A DNA stretch of 64,000 nucleotides from JAXGPL01 sp040766985. GTDB taxonomy: Bacteria; Bacillota; Sulfobacillia; JAUYEG01. Both the position numbers and the translations under genes were made by a program. The notes beneath the pieces are model-generated. The model had not been told where the DNA came from. It ran no database searches and saw nothing but the letters and a program-made list of their open reading frames with translations. The stretch lies in the NCBI GenBank assembly GCA_040766985.1, contig JAXGPL010000014.1, positions 16,119 to 80,118 on the forward strand, in the 5' to 3' direction. Of the stretch, positions 27,367 through 36,878 are shown one piece after another (position 1 is the first letter of the stretch; every line of letters starts with the position of its first letter).

Positions 27367-27999
27367 ATGCGGGCAGGGGGCTTTGGGGCTGTGGTTTATC
27401 TCTTCCTCGCGCTGTTCTTTGCATTGGCCGTCGCGGCTTTCGCAATACAGAATTCGCACCTCATAATCCTCCAGTTTCTGGGGTGGGATCTGACCACCTC
27501 GCTTGCGCTGGTCCTGATCGGTGCGACCATCGCCGGCGCGCTGATCGTCGGCCTTCTGGCATTCTTCCGGCAGGTGGGCATGGGGCTCAAACTGATGGAC
27601 GAGCGGAGCCGGGCCCACAAGACGTCTCAGGAGCTTGAGCAGCTCCGGCTGGCATCGAGCGAGTTGCGGCGCGAGTTGGACCAGGCACGGGAGCAAAACC
27701 GCAGACTGACCGAGCGCATCGCAGAACTCCAGACCGGCCCGGCCGAAGAACTGGGTCCGCCGGTCCGGCGTTCGCCCGGCGGCAGCGGTCCGGTGGTTGC
27801 CCAGGCCGTACCCACCGGGCCCGGGCCGGCCGTACCGCCCGTACCCGCGCCCACGCTGCCAACGTCGCCTACACCCGTGTCGCACGCGCCCGCGTCACCC
27901 ACCCCCCCCGCGGGCGCCCCCGTACCCGATGATGACACGCAGGCTGCCCGCAAGACCCGGCCCCGCTCGGACGAGGCCGAGCCGCAAGGGGCCGACTAG
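27367..27999 (+). CDS. LapA-domain membrane protein
   Basis: This 210-residue protein has two transmembrane helices (about 9-27 and 40-64) separated by FAIQNSHLIILQFLGWDL, the hallmark of the LapA (DUF1049) family. A coiled coil follows (SQELEQLRLASSELRRELDQ region), then a Pro/Thr-rich tail. In Escherichia coli LapA works with LapB in lipopolysaccharide control; Gram-positive members have no defined role. The gene sits immediately before recJ, with only two bases between its stop and the recJ TTG, an arrangement often seen in Clostridia. Confidence 0.82.
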   Translation: MRAGGFGAVVYLFLALFFALAVAAFAIQNSHLIILQFLGWDLTTSLALVLIGATIAGALIVGLLAFFRQVGMGLKLMDERSRAHKTSQELEQLRLASSELRRELDQAREQNRRLTERIAELQTGPAEELGPPVRRSPGGSGPVVAQAVPTGPGPAVPPVPAPTLPTSPTPVSHAPASPTPPAGAPVPDDDTQAARKTRPRSDEAEPQGAD

Positions 28000-28001
28000 G
28001 G

Positions 28002-29849
28002 TTGTCCGGTATCCAATGGCGGCTGGCGTCTCCGGCGCCGGCTGCGGAAGCCCGCCTGCGCCAGACGCTAGGACTCTCCCGTGTTCTCGCCCAAGTCCTA
28101 GCGGCGCGGGGATGGACCGACCCCGGGGACGCCCGCGAGTTTCTGGCGCCGGCATTCCGCCTGGCCGCCGAACCTGTCCTCCCGGGCATTGAAGACGCCC
28201 TGAAGGTGATCAGGCAGGCCAAACGCAATCGCAAGACCGTCGCGGTGTACGGCGATTACGATGTGGACGGCGTGGCTGCGACGACAGTCCTCCGCGAGGC
28301 GTTATCGCAATACGGGTTCGGCCGGCGCCGGACGGCAGGCCGGGGCGGTGGGCAGATTAGGTTTCATATCCCGAGCCGGACGGTTGATGGGTACGGTCTC
28401 AACGCAGACGCGGTGAAGTCCCTCGCGCAGGACGGCGTCGAAGTCCTGGTCACCGTCGACTGCGGGGTCAGCGCCAACCGCGAGATCGAGCTCGCCCGTT
28501 CGTTCGGGATGCAGGTCGTCGTCACCGACCATCACCAGCCGCCGCCGGTGCTGCCGCCGGCGGAAGCGATTGTCAACCCGTGGTTGGCGCCGCATTCCGG
28601 GCAGGGCCCGCGGGCGGCGGAGCCGTGCGGCGCGATGGTCGCGCTCCAGCTCGCGCAGGCCCTGCTGGGCGAGGTTAAGGAGGAGTGGCTTGACCTTGTG
28701 GCGCTCGCGACCGTCGCGGACATCGTCCCCCTGGTCGGAGCCAATCGCGGGCTGGTCAGCACGCGGTTGCCGCTGCTCCGGGCGACGCGCAACCCCGGCC
28801 TCCAGGCGCTCATCGGCCGGTGCGGCCTCGGCGGACGCGAGCTTGATGCCCACCACCTGGCCTTCGCCCTCGCCCCGCGCATCAACGCGCTCGGCAGGGT
28901 GGGGCTCGGCCTCGGGGCATCCGACGCCGTCCGTGCGTTTTCCACTGAGTTGCCGCTCGAGGCCGAGGAGTTGGCGGTGCGGATGGACGAGGCCAACCGG
29001 ATGAGGCAGGAACTCGAAGCACAGGTCGCGGCCGAAGCCCTTGCGGCGGTCGCGGCAGACGGGCCGGTCGCGACAGACGCGCAGGCCGGGCAGTTGCCCG
29101 CAGCCACCGTCGTGGCCGGGCGGGGATGGCATCCAGGCGTCCTTGGGATCGTGGCGTCGCGGTTGGCCTCCAGGTTCTGGCGCCCGGCAGCGGTGATCTC
29201 GATCGACGACGACGGTTCGGCACGGGGCTCGGCGCGGGCCGTCCCCGGCTACAATCTATACGAAGCTCTCCTGTGCTGCCGCAGCGAGCTTGACGAGTTC
29301 GGGGGACACTCCCAGGCCGCCGGATTCGGCCTCCGCCAGGAACGGATCGGCGACTTCCGGACCGCGCTCTGCAAGGCCGTTGAGGCGCAGGGCAGCCATA
29401 GCCGGTATGTTGATCTCGAAGCGGTTGTCTCGCTGGGCGAGGTCGACGATCGGCTCGTTGAGGACGTGCGCCGGATTGAGCCGTTCGGCCACTCCAATCC
29501 TGCGCCAGTTCTCGGCGCCTTGGGTTGCGAGGTCCTGTCCGCGCGGCGGGTCGGCAATGGTAAGCACCTCAAGCTCGCCTTGCGGCAGGCCGGTGTGGTC
29601 CGGGAGGCGATCGGCTTTGGAATGGGCGACACCGAGGCCCGCAGGGCAGGATCCGCCACGGCGGCACCATTTCAGCCCGGAGACAGGATCGACGCCGCCT
29701 TCACGCCGGAGCGGCACGAATGGAATGGACGGAGCTACGTGCAGCTCAAGCTGACTGACGTGAGGCCCGCGACGCCGGTGGAGGCATCGATCTTGGGCGG
29801 CGGGAGACAACAGGATGCGGGAGACAACAGGATGGGATGTGAGCAGTGA
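28002..29849 (+). CDS. recJ: Single-stranded-DNA-specific exonuclease RecJ
   Basis: The 615-residue protein contains the DHH phosphoesterase motifs YGDYDVDGV, TVDCGVSA, VTDHHQPP and ALATVADIVPL, the DHHA1 segment RGWHPGVLGIVASRL with GGHSQAAGFGL, and the C-terminal OB-like domain. It degrades ssDNA 5' to 3' in recombination and repair. TTG 28002 lies two bases after the lapA-like stop. The 3' end carries a 17-bp tandem duplication that adds a few residues. The stop TGA is shared with the GTG of rel, so the genes are translationally coupled. Confidence 0.95.
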   Translation: MSGIQWRLASPAPAAEARLRQTLGLSRVLAQVLAARGWTDPGDAREFLAPAFRLAAEPVLPGIEDALKVIRQAKRNRKTVAVYGDYDVDGVAATTVLREALSQYGFGRRRTAGRGGGQIRFHIPSRTVDGYGLNADAVKSLAQDGVEVLVTVDCGVSANREIELARSFGMQVVVTDHHQPPPVLPPAEAIVNPWLAPHSGQGPRAAEPCGAMVALQLAQALLGEVKEEWLDLVALATVADIVPLVGANRGLVSTRLPLLRATRNPGLQALIGRCGLGGRELDAHHLAFALAPRINALGRVGLGLGASDAVRAFSTELPLEAEELAVRMDEANRMRQELEAQVAAEALAAVAADGPVATDAQAGQLPAATVVAGRGWHPGVLGIVASRLASRFWRPAAVISIDDDGSARGSARAVPGYNLYEALLCCRSELDEFGGHSQAAGFGLRQERIGDFRTALCKAVEAQGSHSRYVDLEAVVSLGEVDDRLVEDVRRIEPFGHSNPAPVLGALGCEVLSARRVGNGKHLKLALRQAGVVREAIGFGMGDTEARRAGSATAAPFQPGDRIDAAFTPERHEWNGRSYVQLKLTDVRPATPVEASILGGGRQQDAGDNRMGCEQ

Positions 29850-32092
29850 GCCTCGGTCTCGATGATCAATCGCAGCGTCTGGCGCCGCACCACCAGCACT
29901 TGCTGGCGGAGCTGACGGCCGATGCGCGTTACGGCGGCGATGCAGCCGCCAGCGAGTTGATCGGCCGCGCTTTCAGGTTCGCCGCTGAGGCGCACGCCGG
30001 CCAGCGCCGCGAATCGGGAGAAGAGTTCTTCCTTCACCCGTACCAGGTGGCCATGATCCTGGCCGGACTCGGCATGGATGCCAAGACCATCGCGGCGGGG
30101 TTGCTTCACGACACCGTTGAGGACGCGGGGACGACCCTCGAGCAAATCCAGGCCGGTTTCGGCCCGGAAGTGGCGGAGCTCGTTGACGGGGTTACCAAAC
30201 TCAGCCGTATCGAGTTCAGGTTTCAGGAAGATGCTCAGGTCGAGAACCTGCGCAAGATGTTCCTGGCGATGGCGCGCGACCTGCGGGTGCCCGTGATCAA
30301 GCTCGCGGACCGGCTGCACAACATGCGGACGGTCGGCGCGCTCCCGCCGGACCGGCGTGTCAAGATGGCGGACGAAACGCTGGACATCTTCGCCCCGCTC
30401 GCGCACCGGCTCGGCATCTACCACCTTAAGATGGAACTCGAAGATCTGGCCCTTCGCGTCCTACACCCCGATACCTACCACGACCTCGTGCTCATGGTGG
30501 CGAAGAAGCGCGAGGCCCGCGAGGACTACACCAGCCAGGTCATCGACGTCATCCGGGAGCGCCTGGACGGCGCGGGCATTGAGGCGGAGGTCCAGGGACG
30601 CGCCAAGCATTTCTACAGCATCTACCGCAAGATGTACGAGCAGGGGAAGGACCTATCGCAGATCTACGACTTGATCGCCATCCGCATCATCGTAGGCACT
30701 GTGCGCGACTGCTACGCGGCTCTGGGGACGGTTCACGCGCTCTGGAAACCGCTGCCCGGGCGCTTCAAGGACTACATCGCCATGCCCAAGGCGAACATGT
30801 ACCAGTCGCTGCACACCACGGTCATCGGCCCGGATGGCGAGCCGTTCGAAATGCAGATCCGGACCCGCGAGATGCACCAGACGGCCGAGTATGGCATCGC
30901 GGCGCACTGGCTCTACAAAGAGGGAAGCCGCGAGGACCGGGAATTCCAGGCCAAGCTGGCCTCGCTGCGCCGGGCCCTGGAGGAAGGCCGTGACCTGGTT
31001 GACGCCCAGGATTACCTGGAGTCGATCAAGGGCGACCTGTTCGGGGACAAGGTCTATGTCTTCACACCCAAGGGCGACGTCATCGACCTGCCGCTCGGCG
31101 CGACGCCGATCGATTTCGCCTACGCCGTGCATACCGAGGTAGGCCACCGTTGCTCCGGGGCCAAAGTCAACGGCAGGATGGTCCCGCTCAATTACCACCT
31201 GCGCAACGGCGACATGGTCGAAATCCTGACCGGACGCCAGGCCCAGCCCAGCCGCGACTGGCTGACCACGGCGGCGACTTCGGGGGCCCGGAGCAAGATC
31301 CGCCTCTGGTTCAAGCGCGAGAAACGGGAGGACAACATTGCCCGGGGGCAGGACCTGCTGGAAAAAGAGGTGCGGCGGCAAGGCGCCAACCCGGACGCCC
31401 TCCTTGTCTCGGACCTCCTGCGCCCGGTGGCGAGCAAGTTCGGCTATGCGGAGATCGACGACCTGTATGCGGGGGTGGGTTACGGCGGTTTCACGGCGAG
31501 CAACATTGTCAAACGCCTGCTCGAAGAGGAACGCAGGTTCCGGCGCCAGCAAGAGAAACTGCTCTCCGTCGCCGAAATGGCCGCCCAGGAAACCATCCAG
31601 CCCGCCGCCAGGCCCAGTGGCGCGCCGCCGCCGTTCGGCGTCCGCGTCCGCGGCGAGCCGAACATGCTGGTGCGCTTCGGCCGTTGCTGCAACCCGCTGC
31701 CCGGTGACCCGGTCCTTGGTTACATCACCCGCGGCCGGGGGGTGACCGTCCATCGTGTGGGCTGTCCCAGCCTGGCCCACGCTGAACCCGATCGGCTGAT
31801 CGAGGTAAGCTGGGATCGCTCTCTTGACACGACGTTCCCGGTGGGGCTTGAGGTACGGGCGACCGACCGCCCCGGGCTGTTCCGCGACGTCACCAACGTC
31901 ATTGGCGACACGCGCACCAACATCCAGTCGGCCACAGCGGGCAGCGACCGCGACGGCCACGCGGTCATCGAGATGGTGTTGAGCATCCGCAGCCAGGAGC
32001 ACCTGCGCCACATCGTCCGCCGGATCGAACGGGTCAAGGACGTCTACGAGGTGCGCCGCGCGGGGGCCGAGTCGCCCCGCCCGGTGGAGTGA
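29846..32092 (+). CDS. relA: Bifunctional (p)ppGpp synthetase/hydrolase Rel
   Basis: All domains are in order over 748 residues: HD hydrolase (GLLHDTVEDAGTT, KLADRLHNMRT) intact, synthetase (RFKDYIAMPKANMYQSLHT, EMQIRTREMHQ), TGS (VYVFTPKGDVIDLP, GHRCSGAKVNG), the zinc-finger-like helix domain with RCCNPLPGD, and C-terminal ACT (VRATDRPGLFRDVT). It makes and removes the stringent-response alarmone according to uncharged tRNA at the ribosome. GTG 29846 overlaps the recJ stop. The frame is clean throughout, in contrast to nearby broken genes. Confidence 0.97.
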   Translation: MSLGLDDQSQRLAPHHQHLLAELTADARYGGDAAASELIGRAFRFAAEAHAGQRRESGEEFFLHPYQVAMILAGLGMDAKTIAAGLLHDTVEDAGTTLEQIQAGFGPEVAELVDGVTKLSRIEFRFQEDAQVENLRKMFLAMARDLRVPVIKLADRLHNMRTVGALPPDRRVKMADETLDIFAPLAHRLGIYHLKMELEDLALRVLHPDTYHDLVLMVAKKREAREDYTSQVIDVIRERLDGAGIEAEVQGRAKHFYSIYRKMYEQGKDLSQIYDLIAIRIIVGTVRDCYAALGTVHALWKPLPGRFKDYIAMPKANMYQSLHTTVIGPDGEPFEMQIRTREMHQTAEYGIAAHWLYKEGSREDREFQAKLASLRRALEEGRDLVDAQDYLESIKGDLFGDKVYVFTPKGDVIDLPLGATPIDFAYAVHTEVGHRCSGAKVNGRMVPLNYHLRNGDMVEILTGRQAQPSRDWLTTAATSGARSKIRLWFKREKREDNIARGQDLLEKEVRRQGANPDALLVSDLLRPVASKFGYAEIDDLYAGVGYGGFTASNIVKRLLEEERRFRRQQEKLLSVAEMAAQETIQPAARPSGAPPPFGVRVRGEPNMLVRFGRCCNPLPGDPVLGYITRGRGVTVHRVGCPSLAHAEPDRLIEVSWDRSLDTTFPVGLEVRATDRPGLFRDVTNVIGDTRTNIQSATAGSDRDGHAVIEMVLSIRSQEHLRHIVRRIERVKDVYEVRRAGAESPRPVE

Positions 32093-32105
32093 GGAGGATT
32101 GCAGC

Positions 32106-32552
32106 ATGCGTTTGGTCATTCAGCGGGCAGCGGAGGCTTGGGTGAGGGTCGAGGGCGATGAAATCGCGCGCATCGGCCCCGGCCTTGCCATATTGGTTGG
32201 CGTCGGACGCGACGACGAGGACCGCGATGCCCTCTGGCTTGCGGAAAAGACCGTCAACCTGCGTATCTTTGAGGACCAGGACGGCAAGCTCAACCTCTCG
32301 TTGCTTGAAACCGGCGGCGAACTGCTCGCCGTCTCCCAGTTCACGCTGTTCGGCGACTGCCGCCGCGGCCGCCGCCCCAGCTTCTCCGACGCCGCCCCGC
32401 CCGACCAGGGTTTGCGCATCTTCGAAAGGTACGTCGAGGCATGTAGGGAGACGGGCGTCAAGGTGGCGACGGGCCGGTTTGGTGCCCACATGCAGGTTCA
32501 CCTGACCAACGACGGGCCGGTGACACTGATCCTCGACAGCAGGGCGGGGTGA
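32106..32552 (+). CDS. dtd: D-aminoacyl-tRNA deacylase
   Basis: The 148-residue protein has the two active-site signatures of DTD, SQFTLFGD near residue 78 and NDGPVT near 138, and the N-terminal MRLVIQRA strand. It hydrolyses D-Tyr-tRNA and similar mischarged species, protecting translation from D-amino acids. ATG 32106 follows GAGGAG. It sits 13 bases after rel and 7 before the MBL gene in the conserved rel-dtd order of Bacillota. Confidence 0.96.
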   Translation: MRLVIQRAAEAWVRVEGDEIARIGPGLAILVGVGRDDEDRDALWLAEKTVNLRIFEDQDGKLNLSLLETGGELLAVSQFTLFGDCRRGRRPSFSDAAPPDQGLRIFERYVEACRETGVKVATGRFGAHMQVHLTNDGPVTLILDSRAG

Positions 32553-32559
32553 GGACGGG

Positions 32560-33210
32560 ATGAAGGCCCGCAGGCCAGCGCTGCCGGATTGGGTCACGGT
32601 CCTGCCTGTCGGTCAACTGGCGACCAACTGTTACGCCGTCCACCAAGAGGGCCTTGCCCTGATCGACCCGGGCGGCGACCCGATCGCCGTCGAGGCCGCC
32701 GCGCGACTGGAGCAGGTCCTTCTGACGCATGCCCACGGCGATCACTGGGCGGCCTTACCGGCGCTGCTTCGCGCTTACCCGGATTGTCTGGTGGCCGCCA
32801 GCGATTCTGCGATGGGGTGGCTCGGGCAGGCAGAACTCAATCTCTCAGGTTGGATGGGGCCGCCCGCGACCCTGCTGCCCAAGCACCCTCTGGCGCTCAC
32901 CGACGGGGACCGGATCCTGGCCGGCGGAGTTGAGTTCGGCGTGATCGCCACGCCTGGACACACTCCCGGGTGCCTATCCTTCTTCGCGGACGGCGACCCC
33001 CCGGTGCTGTTCTCGGGCGATGCCCTATTCCGGAGTTCGGTGGGCAGGACCGACCTGCCCGGCGGGTCATGGCCGGCGCTGGCGCAATCCCTGCGCAGGC
33101 TGGCCCAATTACCATCCACCACGATCGTCCTGCCCGGTCACGGCGAGCCCACGACCATCGGGCGGGAGGTGGCCGGCAACGAGTACCTCCGGCGGGCGAT
33201 CCGGGGCTAG
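32560..33210 (+). CDS. Metallo-beta-lactamase-fold hydrolase (glyoxalase II-like)
   Basis: The 216-residue protein keeps the metal ligands of the MBL superfamily: THAHGDH, the His in ATPGHTPG, the Asp in FSGDALF and the final His in LPGHGEPT. It is the short hydroxyacylglutathione-hydrolase-like type that usually follows dtd in Clostridia. GRTDLPGG is the loop typical of these. Substrate is unproven; thioester hydrolysis is the usual suggestion. ATG 32560 has GAGGACGGG upstream. All ligands appear present, so it should be active. Confidence 0.88.
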   Translation: MKARRPALPDWVTVLPVGQLATNCYAVHQEGLALIDPGGDPIAVEAAARLEQVLLTHAHGDHWAALPALLRAYPDCLVAASDSAMGWLGQAELNLSGWMGPPATLLPKHPLALTDGDRILAGGVEFGVIATPGHTPGCLSFFADGDPPVLFSGDALFRSSVGRTDLPGGSWPALAQSLRRLAQLPSTTIVLPGHGEPTTIGREVAGNEYLRRAIRG

Positions 33211-33218
33211 CGTCCAGG

Positions 33219-35134
33219 GTGCCGGGGCCGGCCGCGCTCCGCGTCGGCTGCTGGCCACCCTTGCCTTGGCGATGGCTGTCGTCGCGTCAAGCGCAGCCGC
33301 CGGGGTTGCGTGGGTTTCCAGGGACTTCGCTCTGCAGCGACTCCAACCCGCTGCCCTCCACGGCATCGCGGCGCGCTCGCCGGCGCAGCCGCCGCAGGGC
33401 CTTGCCCTGGACTTTTCGGACTATCCCACGAGCGCAGCCGTTGTAGCATTCTGTCACCAATTGGCTGCTGCATACCCGCACCTCGTCCAGGTGGTCGAGC
33501 TGGGGGCGAGCTATCTTGGCCGGCCCATCCTCGCGCTCGAGGTCGGCAGCCGGCTCGGTAGCGATCCGGCGCAACGCCCCGCCCTGCAGATGGATGGCCA
33601 GCATCACGCGCGAGAGCCCATCGGGCAGCAAGCCGTGCTCTACACGGTATGGCATCTGGTCAGCAGCTACGGGAGCGACCCGCTCGCTACGCACTTGCTC
33701 GACACCCGGACGCTCTACGCCGTTCCGTGCGTCAACCCGGACGGCAACGACTTCTTCCTCGAGTCCTATTATCCACAGCGCAAGAACCTGCGGCCGCTCG
33801 ACGACGACGGCGACGGGCCCGCGGACGAGGATTGGCCGGCCGGGGTTTCGACCTGGGACGTATACCAGGTCTACGAGGTTCGCCTTAGCCGGACTTGGCT
33901 GGCCGCCCACCGCAACAATCCCTTCGAGCAAGGCTGGCGCAACGCAGCCCGATCCAGGTACCTGGGCTATTACGACGAGGTCCGTGGGGATTTCCTGGTG
34001 CACGCCGACCCCGACGGAGACGGCAAATCCCTTGAGGATCAACCGGGAGGGGTCGACCTCAACCGCAACTACCCCGTCGGATGGGAAAAGTGCAACCCGG
34101 CCCTGCGCAGCAACCTCTACCGCGGCGAAGCCCCGTTCAGCGAGCCGGAAACCCAGGCTCTCCGCACCCTGATCGAAGGCCGCCCCAACATCCGCCTGGC
34201 CGTCTCCTATCACTCCGGAGACGACCGCCTCGCGATACCCGGGGTGGACGAAGGCCCCGGCGCCGACGCCGGCCTGCTTGAGCTGGTGGGCATCAAGGCG
34301 TCCCAGCTAACGGAGGCCTCGGGCTACCGGGGCACGCCGCACCAGCACGGCACGCCCGTGGCTTCCGGCGAAACCCGTGCCTGGCTCTACGAACAGGGCA
34401 TCCTGGCGTGGCTGGTAGAGGCGTACCTTGACGAGGGACCAGTGAAATACCGGTGGGTCGACCGCGAACAGGGCATCCTCCGCGCCTACGAACACATCGG
34501 GCTCCGCTTCAACCCCCCGCCCACCGGGATCCTCGACGTCTGCCGGAGGTGGCTTGATCTCAACCTGTACCTGCTGGCCGCGGTACCGTGTCCGCGGCCC
34601 TGTCCGCCCTTGTTGGACGGATCAACGCTTAGCCTGGGCATTCACAACGACGGCTTCGTTTCGGTTGGCGTCCACTGTGAGGTTGCCGTCGGCGGCGGCC
34701 CACCGGTCTTTGCGCGCAGACTCGAAGGAGGGCCTTGCGAACCGGGCATGTGCAGCGGCTCTGGGGAACTGGGGGCCGCTTCCGGCAACCCGGGTTGGAT
34801 GCTCCGCATCCAGATGGACCCTCCTTCCATCCAGGCTCTCGCGGAGAGAGAGGACCTTACGGTCACCCTGCGCGTGGACGGGGCAAGCCGCGAACACCCG
34901 GGGCCCCCTTTGGTCGCGTCCTCCTGTTGGCGGCTAGACCCAAAGAGCGGGTCTTTCGTCCTGGCCGACCGGGACGCGGCGGGCGCGGCGGGCGGGGCAG
35001 GACAGCCGCCCGGGGAGTTGTTCGACCTTGGGGCGGCGTTCGGCGAGGGCGGATGGTTCGCGGATCCGGCGGTCTGGGACCGGGAGGTCTACCACATGGG
35101 ACGCATCCCGCGCCCGCGTGAGGTAGTGCCCTGA
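33219..35134 (+). CDS. Secreted M14 zinc carboxypeptidase
   Basis: The reading frame carries a hydrophobic export signal (RRLLATLALAMAVVASSAAAG) and an M14 peptidase domain: zinc ligands in DGQHHAREP (HxxE-type) and AVSYHSG, with NPDGND, GVDLNRNYPVGW and a likely catalytic Glu in LVEAYLDEG. Two Asp-rich loops, DDDGDGPADED and DPDGDGKSLED, look like Ca2+-binding loops inserted in the domain. A 200-residue C-terminal beta-rich part follows. The start is unclear: no ATG/GTG/TTG precedes the signal in frame, but GTG 33219 lies one frame off, so a small indel near the start is likely. ATG 33271 is the fallback. Confidence 0.8.
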
Positions 35135-35191
35135 TCGGGCAAGGCAATACCAGACCGAAGGGAGCGCCATCTCAGCAGGCAGGCGCCTTCG

Positions 35192-36694
35192 TCAGAACGC
35201 AAGCACCCGCGGAAGCAATTCGACCAGCCCGGTCACCAACCACGGCGCGGTGATGTTGCGGGTGCGCATGAAGAGGTACCCGGCAAGGGCGTGCGAAACC
35301 GGCACCACCAACAGCCCCTCCATTAGCAGCGGCTCAAGCTGGCGTCCCGCCGCACCGTACCCGATGAGCCCGGCGCCGAGGTAGGCTAGCCCCCCGATGG
35401 CGGCCGGCACAAGTATGGCGCCGATCCGCCCCACGTACCTCTCCAATGACGTCTGGGCAACCCCCCGCAGCAGCAGTTCGCGTGCCGGGGCCACCAGCAG
35501 CAGCGCTCGGAAGACGTTGAGTATCCAGCTCGCCGGCGAAAGCGGGCGCAGCCCGCTCGGGTAGCCGATCGAACCCGCGACCACGAGGTAGAAACCGACC
35601 AGTACACCTGCCAGAATGCTTGTCTTGACCGCCCTGCCGGTCAGCCCGAGGTGCGCCCCTGGGATCCGGGACCGCCATGCCCATGCTCCGAGGATCACGG
35701 CGAGCAGGATCTCGACGATGTACGTCGGCTGGCTCTTGCCGAACAGCGCCGCCGCTAGAAGATAGCTGATCAGGTATCCCCCGAGGACGGCGAGGGGGAG
35801 CGTCGGCGGGGCGAAGGCTGTGCCGGGCATCAACACGGGCCGCAAGGGCAATCCACCGCCCGAAGCGTCGGCGCGGAGGCCCCATTCGGGTTCCTTGATA
35901 TGCAGCGTGAGCGCGAAACACAGGACCCACAGCATGGCCCCAAGGACGACATACAGCAAGATCGTGACGAGCAGGACCGGTTCGGTGTAAAGCTGCGGGA
36001 ACGCGGGCGCGCCCCGCCCGGGGTGGGGGAACGAGAGTGTGCGGAGCAGAGGTTTTTCAAGCTCAAGCACAACGCGCGGTCCCTCGACGTAGTCGACCCG
36101 CCCGAAGCTCACGGTATAGACGCGGACCGAGGTCGGGCTGGACGGCGGCGCGCCGGGTGAAGGCCGGCCGAACATCGACAGCAGCCCCGGGTCCTGCGCC
36201 TGCAGGTCGAGGACGTCCTGGGCGAGCCTGATGTGCTCCGGGTCCTCGGCGGGCCGTGCCTTGGCGAGGTCCTTGAGGCGTTCGAGCGATTGGTAGGTTG
36301 CGGGAAGGTAAAGGACCTCGAAGTCCTCCCGGAATTCAGCCGTTCCCAACGCCTGGGAAAGCTCGGCAGCCAGGTCGGGGGGCAGGTCAAGCTTGGCCCA
36401 CCCCAGGCCGAAGACTACAGCGCCCGAAACCTCGCCTCGCACCAGCGCCGGGACGATCATCCCGGCCTCGATGTCGAGCGCAAGGTACTCGGTATCAAGG
36501 TGCAGGCGGTCAAAGGCTAACGCCTCAGAGCCTGCGTACTCCTGGCCGAGGACGTTGCTGCGCATCGGATTGAGCCAGGCCAAAAGCACGGAGACTACCC
36601 CAAGGCCGAAGACTATCGCCATGGCGTAAACAATCATCACCGCCGGGCCGTGGGTGCGGACGACGGGCAGGCGCAGTTGGCGGAGTCGTTTCAC
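35192..36694 (-). CDS. CPBP-family intramembrane protease-like protein with large extracellular loop
   Basis: The 500-residue membrane protein has one N-terminal helix (VMIVYAMAIVFGLGVVSVLLAW), a soluble region of about 200 residues, and then at least eight helices. APARELLLRGVAQTSLERYVG near residue 400 is the CPBP (Abi) motif region, where Glu and Arg are catalytic, although the usual double Glu is reduced to one. A second acidic motif is not evident. GTG 36694 (MKRLRQL) is preferred to the TTG at 36709. Such proteins process prenylated or membrane peptides in some species; here the role is unknown. It converges on the carboxypeptidase gene and is divergent from hisS. Confidence 0.72.
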   Translation of the reverse strand: MKRLRQLRLPVVRTHGPAVMIVYAMAIVFGLGVVSVLLAWLNPMRSNVLGQEYAGSEALAFDRLHLDTEYLALDIEAGMIVPALVRGEVSGAVVFGLGWAKLDLPPDLAAELSQALGTAEFREDFEVLYLPATYQSLERLKDLAKARPAEDPEHIRLAQDVLDLQAQDPGLLSMFGRPSPGAPPSSPTSVRVYTVSFGRVDYVEGPRVVLELEKPLLRTLSFPHPGRGAPAFPQLYTEPVLLVTILLYVVLGAMLWVLCFALTLHIKEPEWGLRADASGGGLPLRPVLMPGTAFAPPTLPLAVLGGYLISYLLAAALFGKSQPTYIVEILLAVILGAWAWRSRIPGAHLGLTGRAVKTSILAGVLVGFYLVVAGSIGYPSGLRPLSPASWILNVFRALLLVAPARELLLRGVAQTSLERYVGRIGAILVPAAIGGLAYLGAGLIGYGAAGRQLEPLLMEGLLVVPVSHALAGYLFMRTRNITAPWLVTGLVELLPRVLAF

Positions 36695-36793
36695 CGGGCA
36701 GGCCCCCAATGAGGCGCCGGGGTGCGAAGGGTGGGCGCCACAACTCCACCCTGTTAGCTGCAGCGGGTGAAGTTTCCTGCCGCACGATGTGGT

Positions 36794-36823
36794 TTGACAA
36801 GCCCGAAGCGGGCTAAGTACAAT
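36794..36823 (+). promoter_or_regulatory. Sigma-A promoter of hisS with a dyad in the spacer
   Basis: TTGACA at 36794-36799 and TACAAT at 36818-36823 are separated by 18 bp. The spacer contains the perfect dyad AGCCCG-AAG-CGGGCT at 36800-36814, which places a possible operator exactly between the two hexamers. hisS starts 56 bases downstream of the -10. Confidence 0.75.
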
Positions 36824-36836
36824 ACTCTCGGCTGAG

Positions 36837-36857
36837 ACGCCGGGCCCCGCCCGGCGT
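36837..36857 (+). other. 5' UTR hairpin of hisS
   Basis: ACGCCGGG at 36837-36844 pairs with CCCGGCGT at 36850-36857 around CCCCG. It would start close to the 5' end of the hisS transcript and ends nine bases before the GGAGGG ribosome site at 36866. No T-tract follows, so it is not a classic terminator; it may stabilise the mRNA. No T-box motif is visible here. Confidence 0.55.
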
Positions 36858-36878
36858 TACTTGCATGGAGGGATAGCA

